Translations under genes and position numbers: made by a program
Assembly (NCBI GenBank): GCA_022842205.1
Contig: JALHQA010000006.1
Span: forward strand, 155,166-219,165
DNA length: 64,000 nucleotides
Direction of reading: 5' to 3'
Origin: Hyphomicrobiales bacterium
Lineage (GTDB): Bacteria; Pseudomonadota; Alphaproteobacteria; Rhizobiales; Methylopilaceae
Shown here: positions 1-9,131 of the stretch, in pieces
How the letters are laid out: every line of letters begins with the position of its first letter
Position numbering within the stretch: position 1 is the first letter of the stretch
Notes under the pieces: generated by a model
Database searches by the model: none
What the model saw: the letters and a program-made list of their open reading frames with translations, nothing else
What the model was told of the DNA's origin: nothing

Positions 1-2
1 TG

Positions 3-470
3 CTGGCGCGCCTTCAGATGCTGGAAAAGCAGATCGGCGCCGTGACCGGTTCCATCCCGGGCGGTACGAAAGCCGAACTCCCGGGCATCACGCCGGCCGA
101 AGACCCGAAAGCGGCGGAGGAGCCAGTGCCTGTCGAGGAAGCGAAACAGGTTCGCACCGTTCCGGTAGAATCGCCTGCGGGTGTAGAGCAGGCCGTCAGC
201 CGCACGGTTTTCGGAGTCGACCTCGGATCTGAGCCGTCGTTTGGTGCGCTCCGGATACGCTGGGACAATCTGCGGCGTAAATATCCGGAACTCGCCCGGC
301 TCTCGCCGCGCATTTCGGTCCGCGACAACAGCGGGAAGGTCGAGCTTCGTCTGATCGCCGGCCCGTTCGAAAACGCCGCCGATGCGGCTAAAGCCTGTGC
401 ATCGCTGCTGTCGAAAGGCGCCGTTTGCGACGGCGGCCTGTTCGACGGCCAGCGGCTTCCCGCGAGCTGA
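3..470 (+). CDS. SPOR-domain protein, C-terminal part (5' end outside window)
   Basis: The reading frame is open to the left edge of the window, so the true start lies upstream. The visible 155 residues begin with a Pro/Glu-rich low-complexity linker and end with a region resembling a SPOR domain (from about FGVDLGSEPS to the end; LRLIAGPFENAADAA is the typical second half). SPOR domains bind denuded glycan strands of septal peptidoglycan, so a periplasmic or envelope role is likely. A Met exists at position 18 but the coding sequence clearly continues before it. Any N-terminal domain cannot be seen, so no specific function is assigned. Confidence 0.7.
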   Translation: MARLQMLEKQIGAVTGSIPGGTKAELPGITPAEDPKAAEEPVPVEEAKQVRTVPVESPAGVEQAVSRTVFGVDLGSEPSFGALRIRWDNLRRKYPELARLSPRISVRDNSGKVELRLIAGPFENAADAAKACASLLSKGAVCDGGLFDGQRLPAS

Positions 471-509
471 CGGCTTCCCGTCGTCCGCCGCGCGCTGTAA
501 AAAGCCGGG

Positions 510-902
510 ATGCTGGCCAGCCCGAAAATCTACCGCCCGACCCCGCGTGAATTCGCGGCTCTGGCGACTGTTACCGCCCTCTCCCTCGTCGTTGCCGCAT
601 ATATGCGCTACGGGCTGGTGGAGCCGTCGACGGTCGGGCTGGTGTGCGATGCGGGGGCAACGACCGCCGTCTGCCTGACGCGGCGGGCGTTTATACTGAC
701 ATTCGAATATTACGGTTTCGGCGTCGGTGCCCTCATTGCGACAGCGGCGGCGCTTTGGCGGCCGACAACGCTGAAGGTAAGCATCGCCCTCGCCATCGGA
801 TTGCTGGGCGTGGTGCTCTACAACACCCAGCTCAGCGGCCTGGCGCTTGGCCTGCTGCCTCTCGTCCTCGCCCGGCCAGCGCAAGAACCCCGGCAAGCGT
901 AA
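510..902 (+). CDS. Small hypothetical membrane protein
   Basis: The 130-residue product has about four hydrophobic stretches that look like membrane segments (around residues 17-35, 65-85, 90-108 and 108-122). No family is recognised. It follows the SPOR gene by 39 bases on the same strand, so it may be co-transcribed. Its last 71 bases overlap the 3' end of the GH17 gene on the other strand. The start codon lies just after a CCGGG stretch with no strong ribosome binding site. The even spread of hydrophobic segments supports a real protein, but the function is unknown. Confidence 0.5.
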   Translation: MLASPKIYRPTPREFAALATVTALSLVVAAYMRYGLVEPSTVGLVCDAGATTAVCLTRRAFILTFEYYGFGVGALIATAAALWRPTTLKVSIALAIGLLGVVLYNTQLSGLALGLLPLVLARPAQEPRQA

Positions 903-2463
903 GCAGAGCACCGGCGAGGCAGAGCGCCTCCCAGTTCTCGATCCGCTCCTGAATGATGATCGCCACGGCTGACGCCGCCAACAGGGCCGCGAACACGCGT
1001 TCGCCAAGCACATAACCGGTGCGCCCGGCCAGCAGACTCAACAGCAAAAGGCCGGACACCGCGCCGATCAGCGTGGCGGTTGGAAACTCGCGATAGCGCG
1101 GATCGAACACCAGGCCGAGCGCGAAGAACATCGACAACACGGCCGTTACCGCCGTCAGCCCCGCCAGCCACAACTGAAGGCGCGTAGCCGTCCCGCGCGG
1201 AGCGAACAGTTCGGCCAGCGGTGCCGGGGCCCGCCCCCTGGCAATGCCGGCAGCCGCAACCAGCGGCGCGGTGGCCGCAAACGCCATGCACAACAGACCG
1301 CGGCCGAGCTCGAACGCGTTCCGCGCCGCCAGCCATTGCATATGTACGGCCAGCCCGAAGGCGCATCCGGAAATGGCGGCCAAAACAGCGATGCCCGCCC
1401 ATCGCCGGGCCGGAATCCGCTGCCCGCCTGCGGCAAACAGCGCCACGGCAAATGTCAGGACGGCCAATGCCATGCCGGCCACGGCCCCTTCCCGCCAGTG
1501 CGGGTGGTTCGAAACCGGCTCGCCCCATTGGAATTTCGGCTCCCGGGTGTCGGCATCGAGGAGGCCCCAGTAACCGCCGACCGTGCCTTCGGACAGCCGC
1601 TTCCAGGGCTGGTCGAACGCCTCGATCAGATTGAGGTCGTAGGAACTCTGTTTCGAGAAGGCGACGATGTCGTGCAGCACCCGGGCCTGGTCGGCCGGAG
1701 TCGCCCGGGCGCCCCAGCGCATCCGGCCCTGGCTGGGCCAACCCGTTTCGCCAATCAGGATCGACTTGCCGGGAAAAGCCTCGCCGACATGTTCGCGGAT
1801 ATCGGCCAGATGCGCCCCCGCCTCATCCGCGGGAACCGGTTCGTCCTCCCAATACGGCAGGATATGGACGGTGACGACGTCGACGAGCTCGGCCAGCGGC
1901 CGGTGCTTGACCCAGAACTCCCAGACGTCGGCGTAGGTGATCGGGACGCTGACTTTAGCCTTAACGTCCTTCAGCAGCTCGCCGAGCGCCTCTTCCGAAA
2001 TCTCCCCCCGAAGCAGGGCTTCGTTGCCGACCGCCAGCATTTTGATGACGTCCGGATTCTCATTGGCCAGGCGGATGCCCGCCTCGATCTGCTCGGCGTT
2101 ACCCTTCCGGTCGCGGCCGATCCACATCCCGAGGATCACCTGAAGCCCGTGTTTCCGGGCCAGCGCCGGCACGTTCTCCAACCCCTGGTCGACCGAGTAG
2201 ATACGTACGCAGTCCGTTACCGTCGAAAGGTGGGCGAAATCCTCGTCGATCTGCGACGCCGGGATGACGATGCCTTCGGTAAACGGAGACTGGCCGCGCC
2301 GGAACGGGGCATAGGACACGCACGGCAGTTTCTCGCCGGCGGCCAGGGGCGACGGCGGCATTGGCACCGGTTGTCCCAGAAACCACCAAAAACCGGCAAT
2401 AACCGCCAGAGCGCCGGCCAGCAGCGCAAAGGGAAGACGCAGATGCACGTTAACCGCCCCCAA
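832..2463 (-). CDS. Membrane-anchored GH17-type beta-glucanase/glucanosyltransferase (NdvC-like)
   Basis: The product of 543 residues starts with an N-terminal membrane anchor (residues 9-29). A GH17-like TIM-barrel domain follows, with the two acidic catalytic residues in GNEAL (E148) and GETGWPS (E239). From about residue 327 there are seven or eight hydrophobic helices. GH17 enzymes act on beta-1,3-glucans. In Bradyrhizobium, NdvC has this size and resemblance to yeast glucanosyltransferases and is needed for the beta-1,6 links of cyclic beta-1,3/1,6-glucan. The neighbour at 3159 encodes a GH17-GT2 synthase, which supports the same pathway. The NdvC role is inferred from architecture and context. 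Its 3' end overlaps the opposite small membrane gene by 71 bases. Confidence 0.72.
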   Translation of the reverse strand: MGAVNVHLRLPFALLAGALAVIAGFWWFLGQPVPMPPSPLAAGEKLPCVSYAPFRRGQSPFTEGIVIPASQIDEDFAHLSTVTDCVRIYSVDQGLENVPALARKHGLQVILGMWIGRDRKGNAEQIEAGIRLANENPDVIKMLAVGNEALLRGEISEEALGELLKDVKAKVSVPITYADVWEFWVKHRPLAELVDVVTVHILPYWEDEPVPADEAGAHLADIREHVGEAFPGKSILIGETGWPSQGRMRWGARATPADQARVLHDIVAFSKQSSYDLNLIEAFDQPWKRLSEGTVGGYWGLLDADTREPKFQWGEPVSNHPHWREGAVAGMALAVLTFAVALFAAGGQRIPARRWAGIAVLAAISGCAFGLAVHMQWLAARNAFELGRGLLCMAFAATAPLVAAAGIARGRAPAPLAELFAPRGTATRLQLWLAGLTAVTAVLSMFFALGLVFDPRYREFPTATLIGAVSGLLLLSLLAGRTGYVLGERVFAALLAASAVAIIIQERIENWEALCLAGALLTLAGVLALAGRGREAAGQAPGR

Positions 2464-2585
2464 CTATTTCGCTGCGATAAACCCTCGGCAGACGATTGCC
2501 AAGCGCCGAGACCTGTGGCGACATGCGCCGCGAAACTGTCAAAGTTTCAAGTAGAATAGCGCTTCCCTCCTCGGTTCAAACATCC

Positions 2586-3005
2586 ATGCGTCGCCCGTTT
2601 ACTGCGTTTCTGACCGCCGGCCCTGCCGTCGCGGCCTGTCTTTTTCTGGCCTTGCCTGCGTCTTCCCAATCGCGGGCGCCGGAGGCCGGGGCTGCCACCA
2701 AGGCTCCGGCTGCCGCAAAACCCACGACGGCCAGCAAGGATAAATGGTCGGCCACGCAGCCGGAACGCCGCGCCGAATGCGCCTGGATCGGCCAGCGGAT
2801 CATCTCTCTCCTGTGGCGGGATGATGTGAATACGGCGTCCGCTCAGACCCGCTTCTATGAGAGGTTCGGATGCCCGGAGGAACACCTCCCGGTTGCTTTC
2901 CGTTGCGTCATTGAGCAAAGCGAAAGCCAGCCCGAGCAAAACGACCTCAATGCTCGCGTATATGCCTGCTGGATGGCCCCCGAAGCGCGGGACATGGAAC
3001 GTTAA
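2586..3005 (+). CDS. Small secreted hypothetical protein
   Basis: The start at 2586 gives a 139-residue product with a clear signal peptide (two Arg, a hydrophobic core through LFLALPASSQS). An upstream in-frame Met at 2496 would place that peptide internally, so it was not chosen. The mature part begins Ala/Pro/Lys-rich and then has a compact region with four Cys (ECAWIGQR, FGCPEEH, RCVIEQ, YACWMAP), which could form disulfides in the periplasm. It lies between two beta-glucan genes. No family is recognised. Confidence 0.6.
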   Translation: MRRPFTAFLTAGPAVAACLFLALPASSQSRAPEAGAATKAPAAAKPTTASKDKWSATQPERRAECAWIGQRIISLLWRDDVNTASAQTRFYERFGCPEEHLPVAFRCVIEQSESQPEQNDLNARVYACWMAPEARDMER

Positions 3006-3158
3006 GCCGGCTTCGCGACTTTTCAACGCAGCTATGCGGAGTTAGCAGGCTTCCGTCGTTTTTAAGTCGCTTTTTAACGCCCATACTGTAGCTGGTTTTG
3101 AGTCTCCTCCCAGACGGGATAACCCCGTAGTCCGGGAGACATTTTCGGACTTCCCCGC

Positions 3159-5825
3159 ATGCGCGTCGTTTTTGCTGCACTTGCTCTTGTGGCTGGCGTA
3201 CATGCCGCCCTGTGGTTGGCGTCTCATAATCGTGCGGAAGCCCCCGCCGCCCCCAACCGTTTTACCTCTCTTTCATTCGCCCCCTTCTCTCCGGACGAGG
3301 ATGCCGGCCAAGGTGCTGCGAAGGCCAAGGCCGAACAGATCCGCGCCGACCTGGCCACGATCGCTCCCTACACGGACGCGGTCCGCACCTATTCGTCGAC
3401 CGACGGTCTGGAGCTTGTCCCCCAGCTTGCCGCCGAGCGTAATCTGCAGGTCACGCTCGGCATCTGGATCGACAAGAACGAAGCCCGCAACAAGCGCGAG
3501 ATCGACAACGCGGTCGAGCTTGCCAATCGCAACCCCAACGTTCGCGGCCTCGTGGTCGGCAACGAAGTGGTCCTTCGCGACGAAAAAACCGTCGACGAGA
3601 TGATTGCGCTCATCCGCGAGGTGAAGTCACGCACGTCCACACCCGTGACGACGGGTGAAATCTGGAACGTCTGGCTCGAACATCCCGAACTCGCGTCGGC
3701 CGTCGACTTTATCGCCGTACATATCCTGCCCTACTGGGAAGGCATCCCGGCCGACCAGACCGTCAACTACACGCTCGATATCTATGAGCGGTTGCGCAAG
3801 GCGTTCCCCGGCAAGCACATCGTCATCGCCGAGTTCGGCTGGCCCTCGAGCGGCTTCAACCTGAAGGCCGCCGACACCGGCGAGATTACGCAGGCACAGA
3901 TCATCCGCGAGTTCACCAACCGGGCTCAAGCGCGGGGCATCGACTACAACATCGTCGAAGCTTTCGACCAGCCGTGGAAAGGCGAGCTCGAAGGCAGCGT
4001 CGGTCCGTACTGGGGCATTTTCGACGCAAGCCGCAATCTCAAATTCAGCCTTTCCGGGCCTCTTGAAGAAAAGACGTTCATGCAGCGCATGATCGTGGCA
4101 CTGCTGTTGGGCTTCCTGCTTTCGCTGCCGATCCTTCAGATTCGTGATGCGACGTTCGCCCAGACGCTCGCGCTCGCTGGTGCGGCGAACGGAGTTGGCG
4201 CGTGGGCCGCGCTGATGCTGGATCACTGGCTGAACCATTACTTCGTGCTCGGCGCGCAGATCGCGATGGGCGTCGGCTCGGTTCTGCTTGTGCCGCTCGC
4301 CATCGTCATCCTGACGCGCATCGAGGAAATCTCTGCCATTGCATTCGGCCGCAAGCCGCGGCGCCTGATCGCGAAAGCCCTGAATTTCACGGGTGAAACG
4401 CCGAAGGTATCGATCCACATTCCGGCCTATCGCGAACCGCCGGAAATGCTGATCAAGACGCTCGATAGCGTTGCCGCGCTCGACTATGCGAACTTCGAAT
4501 GCGTCGTGATCGTCAACAACACGCCGGAACCCGAGTTCTGGATGCCGATCGAGGAGCACTGCCGCAAGCTCGGCGATCGCTTCAAGTTCCTCAACGCGCA
4601 GCGCATCGAAGGCTTCAAGGCGGGCGCCCTGCGTCTCGCGATGCAGCACACGGCGCCCGACGCCGAAATCATCGGCGTGCTCGATGCCGACTATGTGGTC
4701 GCTCCCAACTGGCTGCGCGATCTCGTGCCGGCTTTTGGCGATCCGCGCGTCGGCATCGTTCAGGCGCCGCAGGATCATCGTGACGGCGACAAGAGCATCT
4801 TCCACGCTTTCATGAACTCGGAATATGCCGGGTTCTTCGATATCGGCATGGTCGAACGGAACGAAAAGGACGCCATCATCGTGCATGGTACGATGTGCCT
4901 CCTGCGTCGTGCGGCGATGGAGTCCGCCGGCGGCTGGTCGTCGGATACGATCTGCGAGGATTCCGACCTCGGCCTTGCCATTCTGGAGCGGGGCTGGACG
5001 GCGCATTACACCCGGACGCGGTATGGCTGGGGTCTGCTGCCGAACGACTTCGAAGGCTTCCGCAAGCAGCGCCATCGCTGGACATTCGGCGGCATGCAGA
5101 TCGTCGCCAAGCATGCCGGCAGCATGCTTCGCGGCCGTATCCTGACATCCGAGCAGCGCCGGACCTATCTGGTCGGTTGGCTGAACTGGATGGGCGCGGA
5201 GACTGTCGGTGTTGTCATTGCCTTACTGAACCTGATCTGGGTTCCGATCGTCGTGTTCGGCGATGTCGCTGTGCCGGAGGCCGTGCTTACGATTCCGATC
5301 CTTATCGGCTTCGCCATCTACCTCGTCCACTTCCTGTCGCTTTACCAGCTGCGCGTGAAGCATTCCCTGTTCTCGACCGTTGGTGCCGCGTTCGCTGCGA
5401 TGGCCCTGCAGTTCACGGTCGCACGCGCGGTCGGCGAATGGGTGGTCAAGCAGCACATGGCCTTCATTCGCACGGCCAAAGGCGGCAGTTCGTCGGCGAA
5501 CGCATTTCCTGCCTTCTGGGAGGCCCTCCTCGGCGGCCTGCTGGTTGCGGGTGGCGTTCTTGTCTACGTGGCGAACACTGACCAGGTCGTTGAGATGTAC
5601 CTGTTCTCAGCCGTCCTGTTCGTGCAGGCCCTGCCGTTCCTCGCAGCCGCCGGCATGGCCGGTTTCGAGCGCACGCCGCTAAACGACCCGGCCTATCTCG
5701 CCCGGCTTCAGGCCCGCCTCGCGGCGCTTCTGGAGCGCAAGCAGACGGCAACCCCTGCCCTCACAGCCGAACCGTCGCCCGCGCCGGTTCTGCCACGGCC
5801 GATCGACGACGTCGCCGCCGCCTGA
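3159..5825 (+). CDS. ndvB: GH17-GT2 fusion beta-(1,3)-glucan synthase, NdvB-like
   Basis: This 888-residue protein has an N-terminal hydrophobic segment, then a GH17-like domain with GNE (E136) and AEFGWPS (E225). Membrane helices follow (about 310-330, 345-365 and 370-390), then a family 2 glycosyltransferase domain with LDADY (D509, D511), EDSD (E600, D601) and QRHRW (Q637-W641), and more C-terminal helices. These are the processive GT2 motifs for a UDP-sugar donor. The size and domain order match NdvB of Bradyrhizobium, which makes the beta-1,3 backbone of periplasmic cyclic glucans. The GH17 part may cyclise or transfer the chain; that is inference. A hairpin terminator follows at 5837. 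Confidence 0.8.
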   Translation: MRVVFAALALVAGVHAALWLASHNRAEAPAAPNRFTSLSFAPFSPDEDAGQGAAKAKAEQIRADLATIAPYTDAVRTYSSTDGLELVPQLAAERNLQVTLGIWIDKNEARNKREIDNAVELANRNPNVRGLVVGNEVVLRDEKTVDEMIALIREVKSRTSTPVTTGEIWNVWLEHPELASAVDFIAVHILPYWEGIPADQTVNYTLDIYERLRKAFPGKHIVIAEFGWPSSGFNLKAADTGEITQAQIIREFTNRAQARGIDYNIVEAFDQPWKGELEGSVGPYWGIFDASRNLKFSLSGPLEEKTFMQRMIVALLLGFLLSLPILQIRDATFAQTLALAGAANGVGAWAALMLDHWLNHYFVLGAQIAMGVGSVLLVPLAIVILTRIEEISAIAFGRKPRRLIAKALNFTGETPKVSIHIPAYREPPEMLIKTLDSVAALDYANFECVVIVNNTPEPEFWMPIEEHCRKLGDRFKFLNAQRIEGFKAGALRLAMQHTAPDAEIIGVLDADYVVAPNWLRDLVPAFGDPRVGIVQAPQDHRDGDKSIFHAFMNSEYAGFFDIGMVERNEKDAIIVHGTMCLLRRAAMESAGGWSSDTICEDSDLGLAILERGWTAHYTRTRYGWGLLPNDFEGFRKQRHRWTFGGMQIVAKHAGSMLRGRILTSEQRRTYLVGWLNWMGAETVGVVIALLNLIWVPIVVFGDVAVPEAVLTIPILIGFAIYLVHFLSLYQLRVKHSLFSTVGAAFAAMALQFTVARAVGEWVVKQHMAFIRTAKGGSSSANAFPAFWEALLGGLLVAGGVLVYVANTDQVVEMYLFSAVLFVQALPFLAAAGMAGFERTPLNDPAYLARLQARLAALLERKQTATPALTAEPSPAPVLPRPIDDVAAA

Positions 5826-5836
5826 GACTTCCCTTG

Positions 5837-5860
5837 AAGGGCGCCCGCAAAGGCGCCCTT
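5837..5860 (+). terminator. Hairpin terminator after ndvB
   Basis: A perfect 9-bp stem, AAGGGCGCC with GGCGCCCTT, closes a six-base loop (CGCAAA). It starts 12 bases after the ndvB stop codon. The following bases are only weakly T-rich, but the arms end in AA/TT, so a bidirectional terminator is plausible. Confidence 0.65.
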
Positions 5861-5916
5861 TCCATATCCGGCGCTTGGCGGTTGAACCTGCGGCGGACTG
5901 CCACTAAAGCAGCGTC

Positions 5917-6684
5917 ATGGCTGCACTTTCCCCCAATCTGCAGGGCATCGCCCGGGCGCTGATCACGGCGGCCGTGTTGATTGCGCTGTGGCATGCGGCC
6001 GTTTTGCTCTTTCAGCCGGCGCCATTCATCCTGCCTGGACCCATGCGGGTGTTCGAAGCAATGGGGCGCGAGTGGGCCTACCTCTGGACCAACGCCCTCG
6101 TGACCTTTGGCGAGATCGTGCTCGGGCTTGTTCTCGGCACGCTCATCGGCGTTGCAGCCGCGCTTCTTGTTGCGAGTTCAGGTTTCGCGCGCCGCTGGCT
6201 GCTGCCGCTTCTCGTTATGTCGCAGGCGCTGCCTGTGTTCGCCATCGCGCCGCTACTCGTCGTCTGGTTCGGCTATGGGCTCGGCTCCAAGATCGTCATG
6301 ACCACGATCATCATCTTTTTCCCGGTCGCCTCGGCCTTCCAGGACGGCCTGCGCCGCACTGACCCCGGCCTGCTCGATCTGGCGCGCATGGCGCGCGCAT
6401 CGCGCTTCCAGACCCTGCGCCTGCTTCGCATTCCGGCGGCCCTGCCTGCGCTCGCTTCAGGCCTTCGCGTTGCCGCGGCGGCGGCGCCCATCGGGGCAGT
6501 CGTCGGCGAATGGGTTGGCGCATCGGCCGGCCTTGGCTATGTGATGCTCCACGCCAATGCACGTTCGCAGGTGGACGTGGTGTTCGCGGCACTGCTGGTT
6601 CTCGGCCTGATCGCCGCGTTCTTGTGGTTCACGGTCGATGCCCTGCTGAGCCGTCTTGTTCCCTGGACATACGCACCGTCCTGA
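5917..6684 (+). CDS. thiX: ABC transporter permease, thiamine-precursor (ThiX) type
   Basis: This is an integral-membrane permease of 255 residues with about six helices and the conserved cytoplasmic loop of binding-protein-dependent permeases (GLRRTDPGLLDLARMARAS followed by RIPAALPALASGLR). It belongs to the SsuC/TauC/ThiX family of nitrogen- or sulfur-compound importers. The next gene, 24 bases on, encodes a Thi5-like binding protein, which points to a hydroxymethylpyrimidine-type thiamine precursor as substrate. No ATPase gene lies next to it, which is unusual for this family. Substrate assignment rests on the partner gene. Confidence 0.7.
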   Translation: MAALSPNLQGIARALITAAVLIALWHAAVLLFQPAPFILPGPMRVFEAMGREWAYLWTNALVTFGEIVLGLVLGTLIGVAAALLVASSGFARRWLLPLLVMSQALPVFAIAPLLVVWFGYGLGSKIVMTTIIIFFPVASAFQDGLRRTDPGLLDLARMARASRFQTLRLLRIPAALPALASGLRVAAAAAPIGAVVGEWVGASAGLGYVMLHANARSQVDVVFAALLVLGLIAAFLWFTVDALLSRLVPWTYAPS

Positions 6685-6708
6685 ATTCGTTACGGAGAGT
6701 TTTTGCCG

Positions 6709-7644
6709 ATGAAGCGTTTCGCCGCCGCAGCCATTGCACTCGCGCTGTCCCTCACGCCGGCCGCAGCGGCCGACGAGCTCACGGTGCTGCTTGACTGGTT
6801 CGTGAATCCCGACCACGCCCCGCTGGTGATCGCCAAGGAAGGCGGCTTCTTCAAGAAGCACGGGCTCGAAGTCGAACTGATCGAGCCGGCCGATCCGAAC
6901 GCCCCGCCGAAACTGGTCGCCGCGAAACAGGGCGACATCGCCGTCACCTACCAGCCAAACCTGTATTTACAGATTCAGGAAGGCCTGCCGCTGAAGCGCA
7001 TCGGCGGCGTTGTCGATACGCCGCTCAACTGCCTCGTCGTGCTGGATGGCGGCCCCGTCAAATCCATCGCCGATCTCAAGGGCAAGAAAGTCGGCTACTC
7101 GATCTCGGGCTTCGAGGATGCGCTGCTTGGCATGATGCTCGAGGATGCCGGCCTGAAGGCGTCGGACGTCGAGATGGTCAATGTCAATTTCGCGCTAACA
7201 CAGGCGCTGATGTCCAAACAGGTCGATGCCGTCATCGGCGCGTTCCGCAATTTCGAACTGACGCAGATCAGGATCGCCGGCGGCAAGGGTCTGGCCTTCT
7301 TCCCGGAGGAGCATGGCGTGCCGCTCTATGACGAGCTGATCTATGTCGCCCACAGCGATGCGGTTTCGGACGAGAAGACGAAACGGTTCCTGAACGCGGT
7401 TCAGGAAGCGACCATACATATCCTCAACCATCCGGACGACAGCTGGAAGCTGTTCATCAAGGCTTATCCGAAGCTCGACGATGAACTAAACCAGTCGGCA
7501 TGGAAGGACACACTGCCGCGCTTTTCCAAGACGCCGGCAGCACTCGACCGCGTGCGTTACGACAGTTTCGGCGATTTCATGCTGGAGCGCGGCCTCATCA
7601 AGACGAAGCCGGAACTCGATACATACACGGCCGAGGTGCGCTGA
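6709..7644 (+). CDS. thiY: Thi5/NMT1-like periplasmic binding protein (ThiY-like)
   Basis: The start at 6709 (ATG) lies 11 bases after GGAG; a TTG six bases earlier is too close to it. The 311-residue product has a signal peptide ending near AAAADE and then LDWFVNPDHAPLVIA, the signature opening of ThiY/THI5-type proteins that bind pyrimidine precursors of thiamine. GVVDTPLNCLVVLD and DLKGKKVGYSISGFEDALLG are further family blocks. It should deliver substrate to the permease encoded just upstream. Its stop codon overlaps the start of the next gene (TGATG), so the three genes are probably one transcript. Confidence 0.75.
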   Translation: MKRFAAAAIALALSLTPAAAADELTVLLDWFVNPDHAPLVIAKEGGFFKKHGLEVELIEPADPNAPPKLVAAKQGDIAVTYQPNLYLQIQEGLPLKRIGGVVDTPLNCLVVLDGGPVKSIADLKGKKVGYSISGFEDALLGMMLEDAGLKASDVEMVNVNFALTQALMSKQVDAVIGAFRNFELTQIRIAGGKGLAFFPEEHGVPLYDELIYVAHSDAVSDEKTKRFLNAVQEATIHILNHPDDSWKLFIKAYPKLDDELNQSAWKDTLPRFSKTPAALDRVRYDSFGDFMLERGLIKTKPELDTYTAEVR

Positions 7645-8420
7645 TGGCATTCGCGGAGCGCGATGGCGTAAAACTGTTCTACACGGTTGACGGCCCGGAC
7701 AACGCGCCGGCTCTGATGCTGTCCAATTCGCTCGGCACCACGCACAGGATGTGGGAGCCGCAGCTTGCGGCGTTCTCGGCGAAATACCGCGTCATCCGTT
7801 ACGACCGGCGCGGCCACGGCCAGTCCGACTCGCCTGCCGGCCCCTACTCGCTCGAGGATCTCGGCAAGGACGCGCTGGCGCTCATGGATGCCGCCGGCGC
7901 GAAGAGCGTGAACTGGTGCGGGCTGTCGATGGGCGGCATGACGGGCCTCTGGCTCGCCAGTCATCATCCGGACCGCATACAGAAGCTTGTCGCCGTCAGC
8001 TCCGCTACCTTCATGCCGCCGCCGGAACTCTGGAACGGCCGCATCAAGACCGCGCAGGACAAGGGCATCGAGGTTCTCGCCGGGCCGACGATGCAGCGCT
8101 GGTTCACCGCCGGGTTCCTGAAAGGCAACCAGGACAAGGTCACGTTCATCCGCGAACAGTTCCTGGAGACGACCGTCGAAGGATTTTCCGGCTGCGCCGC
8201 CGCCATGCGCGACATGGACCAGCGCGAGAGCGTGAAGGAGATCAAGGCGCCGACACTCGTCATCGTGGGCGCGGACGATCAGGGCACCTCGCCCGCCGAA
8301 GCCGGCATCATCGTCAACCGCATCCCCAACGCACGCGGCATCATCCTCAAGGGCTCGCACATCATCAATGTCGAGGCCGCCGAGGCGTTCACGAAGGAAG
8401 TGCTGGAGTTTCTGGCTTAG
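7644..8420 (+). CDS. pcaD: Alpha/beta hydrolase, 3-oxoadipate enol-lactonase family
   Basis: The 258-residue alpha/beta hydrolase has an oxyanion-type [13 protein letters not shown], the [11 protein letters not shown] block, a nucleophile elbow GLSMGG (Ser), an acid in [10 protein letters not shown] and a C-terminal His in GSHIINVEA. The pattern fits PcaD, which hydrolyses 3-oxoadipate enol-lactone in the beta-ketoadipate pathway. The ATG overlaps the thiY stop codon (TGATG), an odd partner for an aromatic-degradation enzyme, and no other pca gene is visible. It may therefore act on another small ester or lactone. Its stop overlaps the convergent queH stop by four bases. Confidence 0.7.
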   Translation: MAFAERDGVKLFYTVDGPDNAPALMLSNSLGTTHRMWEPQLAAFSAKYRVIRYDRRGHGQSDSPAGPYSLEDLGKDALALMDAAGAKSVNWCGLSMGGMTGLWLASHHPDRIQKLVAVSSATFMPPPELWNGRIKTAQDKGIEVLAGPTMQRWFTAGFLKGNQDKVTFIREQFLETTVEGFSGCAAAMRDMDQRESVKEIKAPTLVIVGADDQGTSPAEAGIIVNRIPNARGIILKGSHIINVEAAEAFTKEVLEFLA

Positions 8421-9094
8421 CCCTCTTCGGGCCCGTCCTTGCCGTAATACATCACGCCGAGCTGGATAGGATCGCGGCCGCGCTCGCGGCGCGAGACGTT
8501 GGTGTCGCGCAGCGAGTAGACGCAGCCGCAATATTCCTGCTGGTAGAACTGCTCGCGCTTCGAAATCTCGATCATGCGCGCGGAACCGCCGCCCTTTCGC
8601 CAGTTATAGGTCCAGTACGTGATGCCCTCGTACTTGGCCGCGGCGCGCAGGCCGCTGTCGTTGATCTGATTCATGTCCTTCCAGCGTGAAATGCCGAGCG
8701 AGGACGTAATGACCGGAAAACCGTTCTCGTAGGCGTAAAGCGCCGTGCGGTCGAAGCGCATGTCGAAGCACATCGTGCAGCGCTTGCCGCGCTCAGGCTC
8801 CCACTCCATACCGCGGGCACGCTGGAACCAGTTGTCCTTGTCGTAGTCCGCATCCACGAACGGCACGCCGTGTTTTTCGGCGAAGCGGACGTTCTCTTCC
8901 TTCCTGAGCAGATATTCCCGCTCCGGGTGGATGTTCGGATTGTAGAAGAAGATCGTGTAGTCGACCCCGGAGGCCAGCATGGCCTCCATGACCTCGCCGG
9001 AACAAGGCGCGCAGCAGGAATGGAGGAGAACCTTCTTCTCCCCGCCCGGCGGCTCCAGCATCGGCCGGAGGATATCGGTCACTTCGGGTTTCAT
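8417..9094 (-). CDS. queH: Epoxyqueuosine reductase QueH
   Basis: QueH reduces epoxyqueuosine in tRNA to queuosine, the last step of the pathway, as an alternative to the cobalamin enzyme QueG. The 225-residue product has the DUF208 cysteine pattern: HSCCAPCS (C27, C28, C31), then [10 protein letters not shown] and EYCGCVYS, which bind iron-sulfur and other metal in this family. The Met at 9094 gives a normal N-terminus; an upstream extension in the same frame lacks family similarity. The later steps queA and tgt lie about 6-8 kb away on the same strand. Confidence 0.88.
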   Translation of the reverse strand: MKPEVTDILRPMLEPPGGEKKVLLHSCCAPCSGEVMEAMLASGVDYTIFFYNPNIHPEREYLLRKEENVRFAEKHGVPFVDADYDKDNWFQRARGMEWEPERGKRCTMCFDMRFDRTALYAYENGFPVITSSLGISRWKDMNQINDSGLRAAAKYEGITYWTYNWRKGGGSARMIEISKREQFYQQEYCGCVYSLRDTNVSRRERGRDPIQLGVMYYGKDGPEEG

Positions 9095-9131
9095 GGCGGC
9101 CCCATAGCATATAGGGGCGGCCGGGCTCAAA

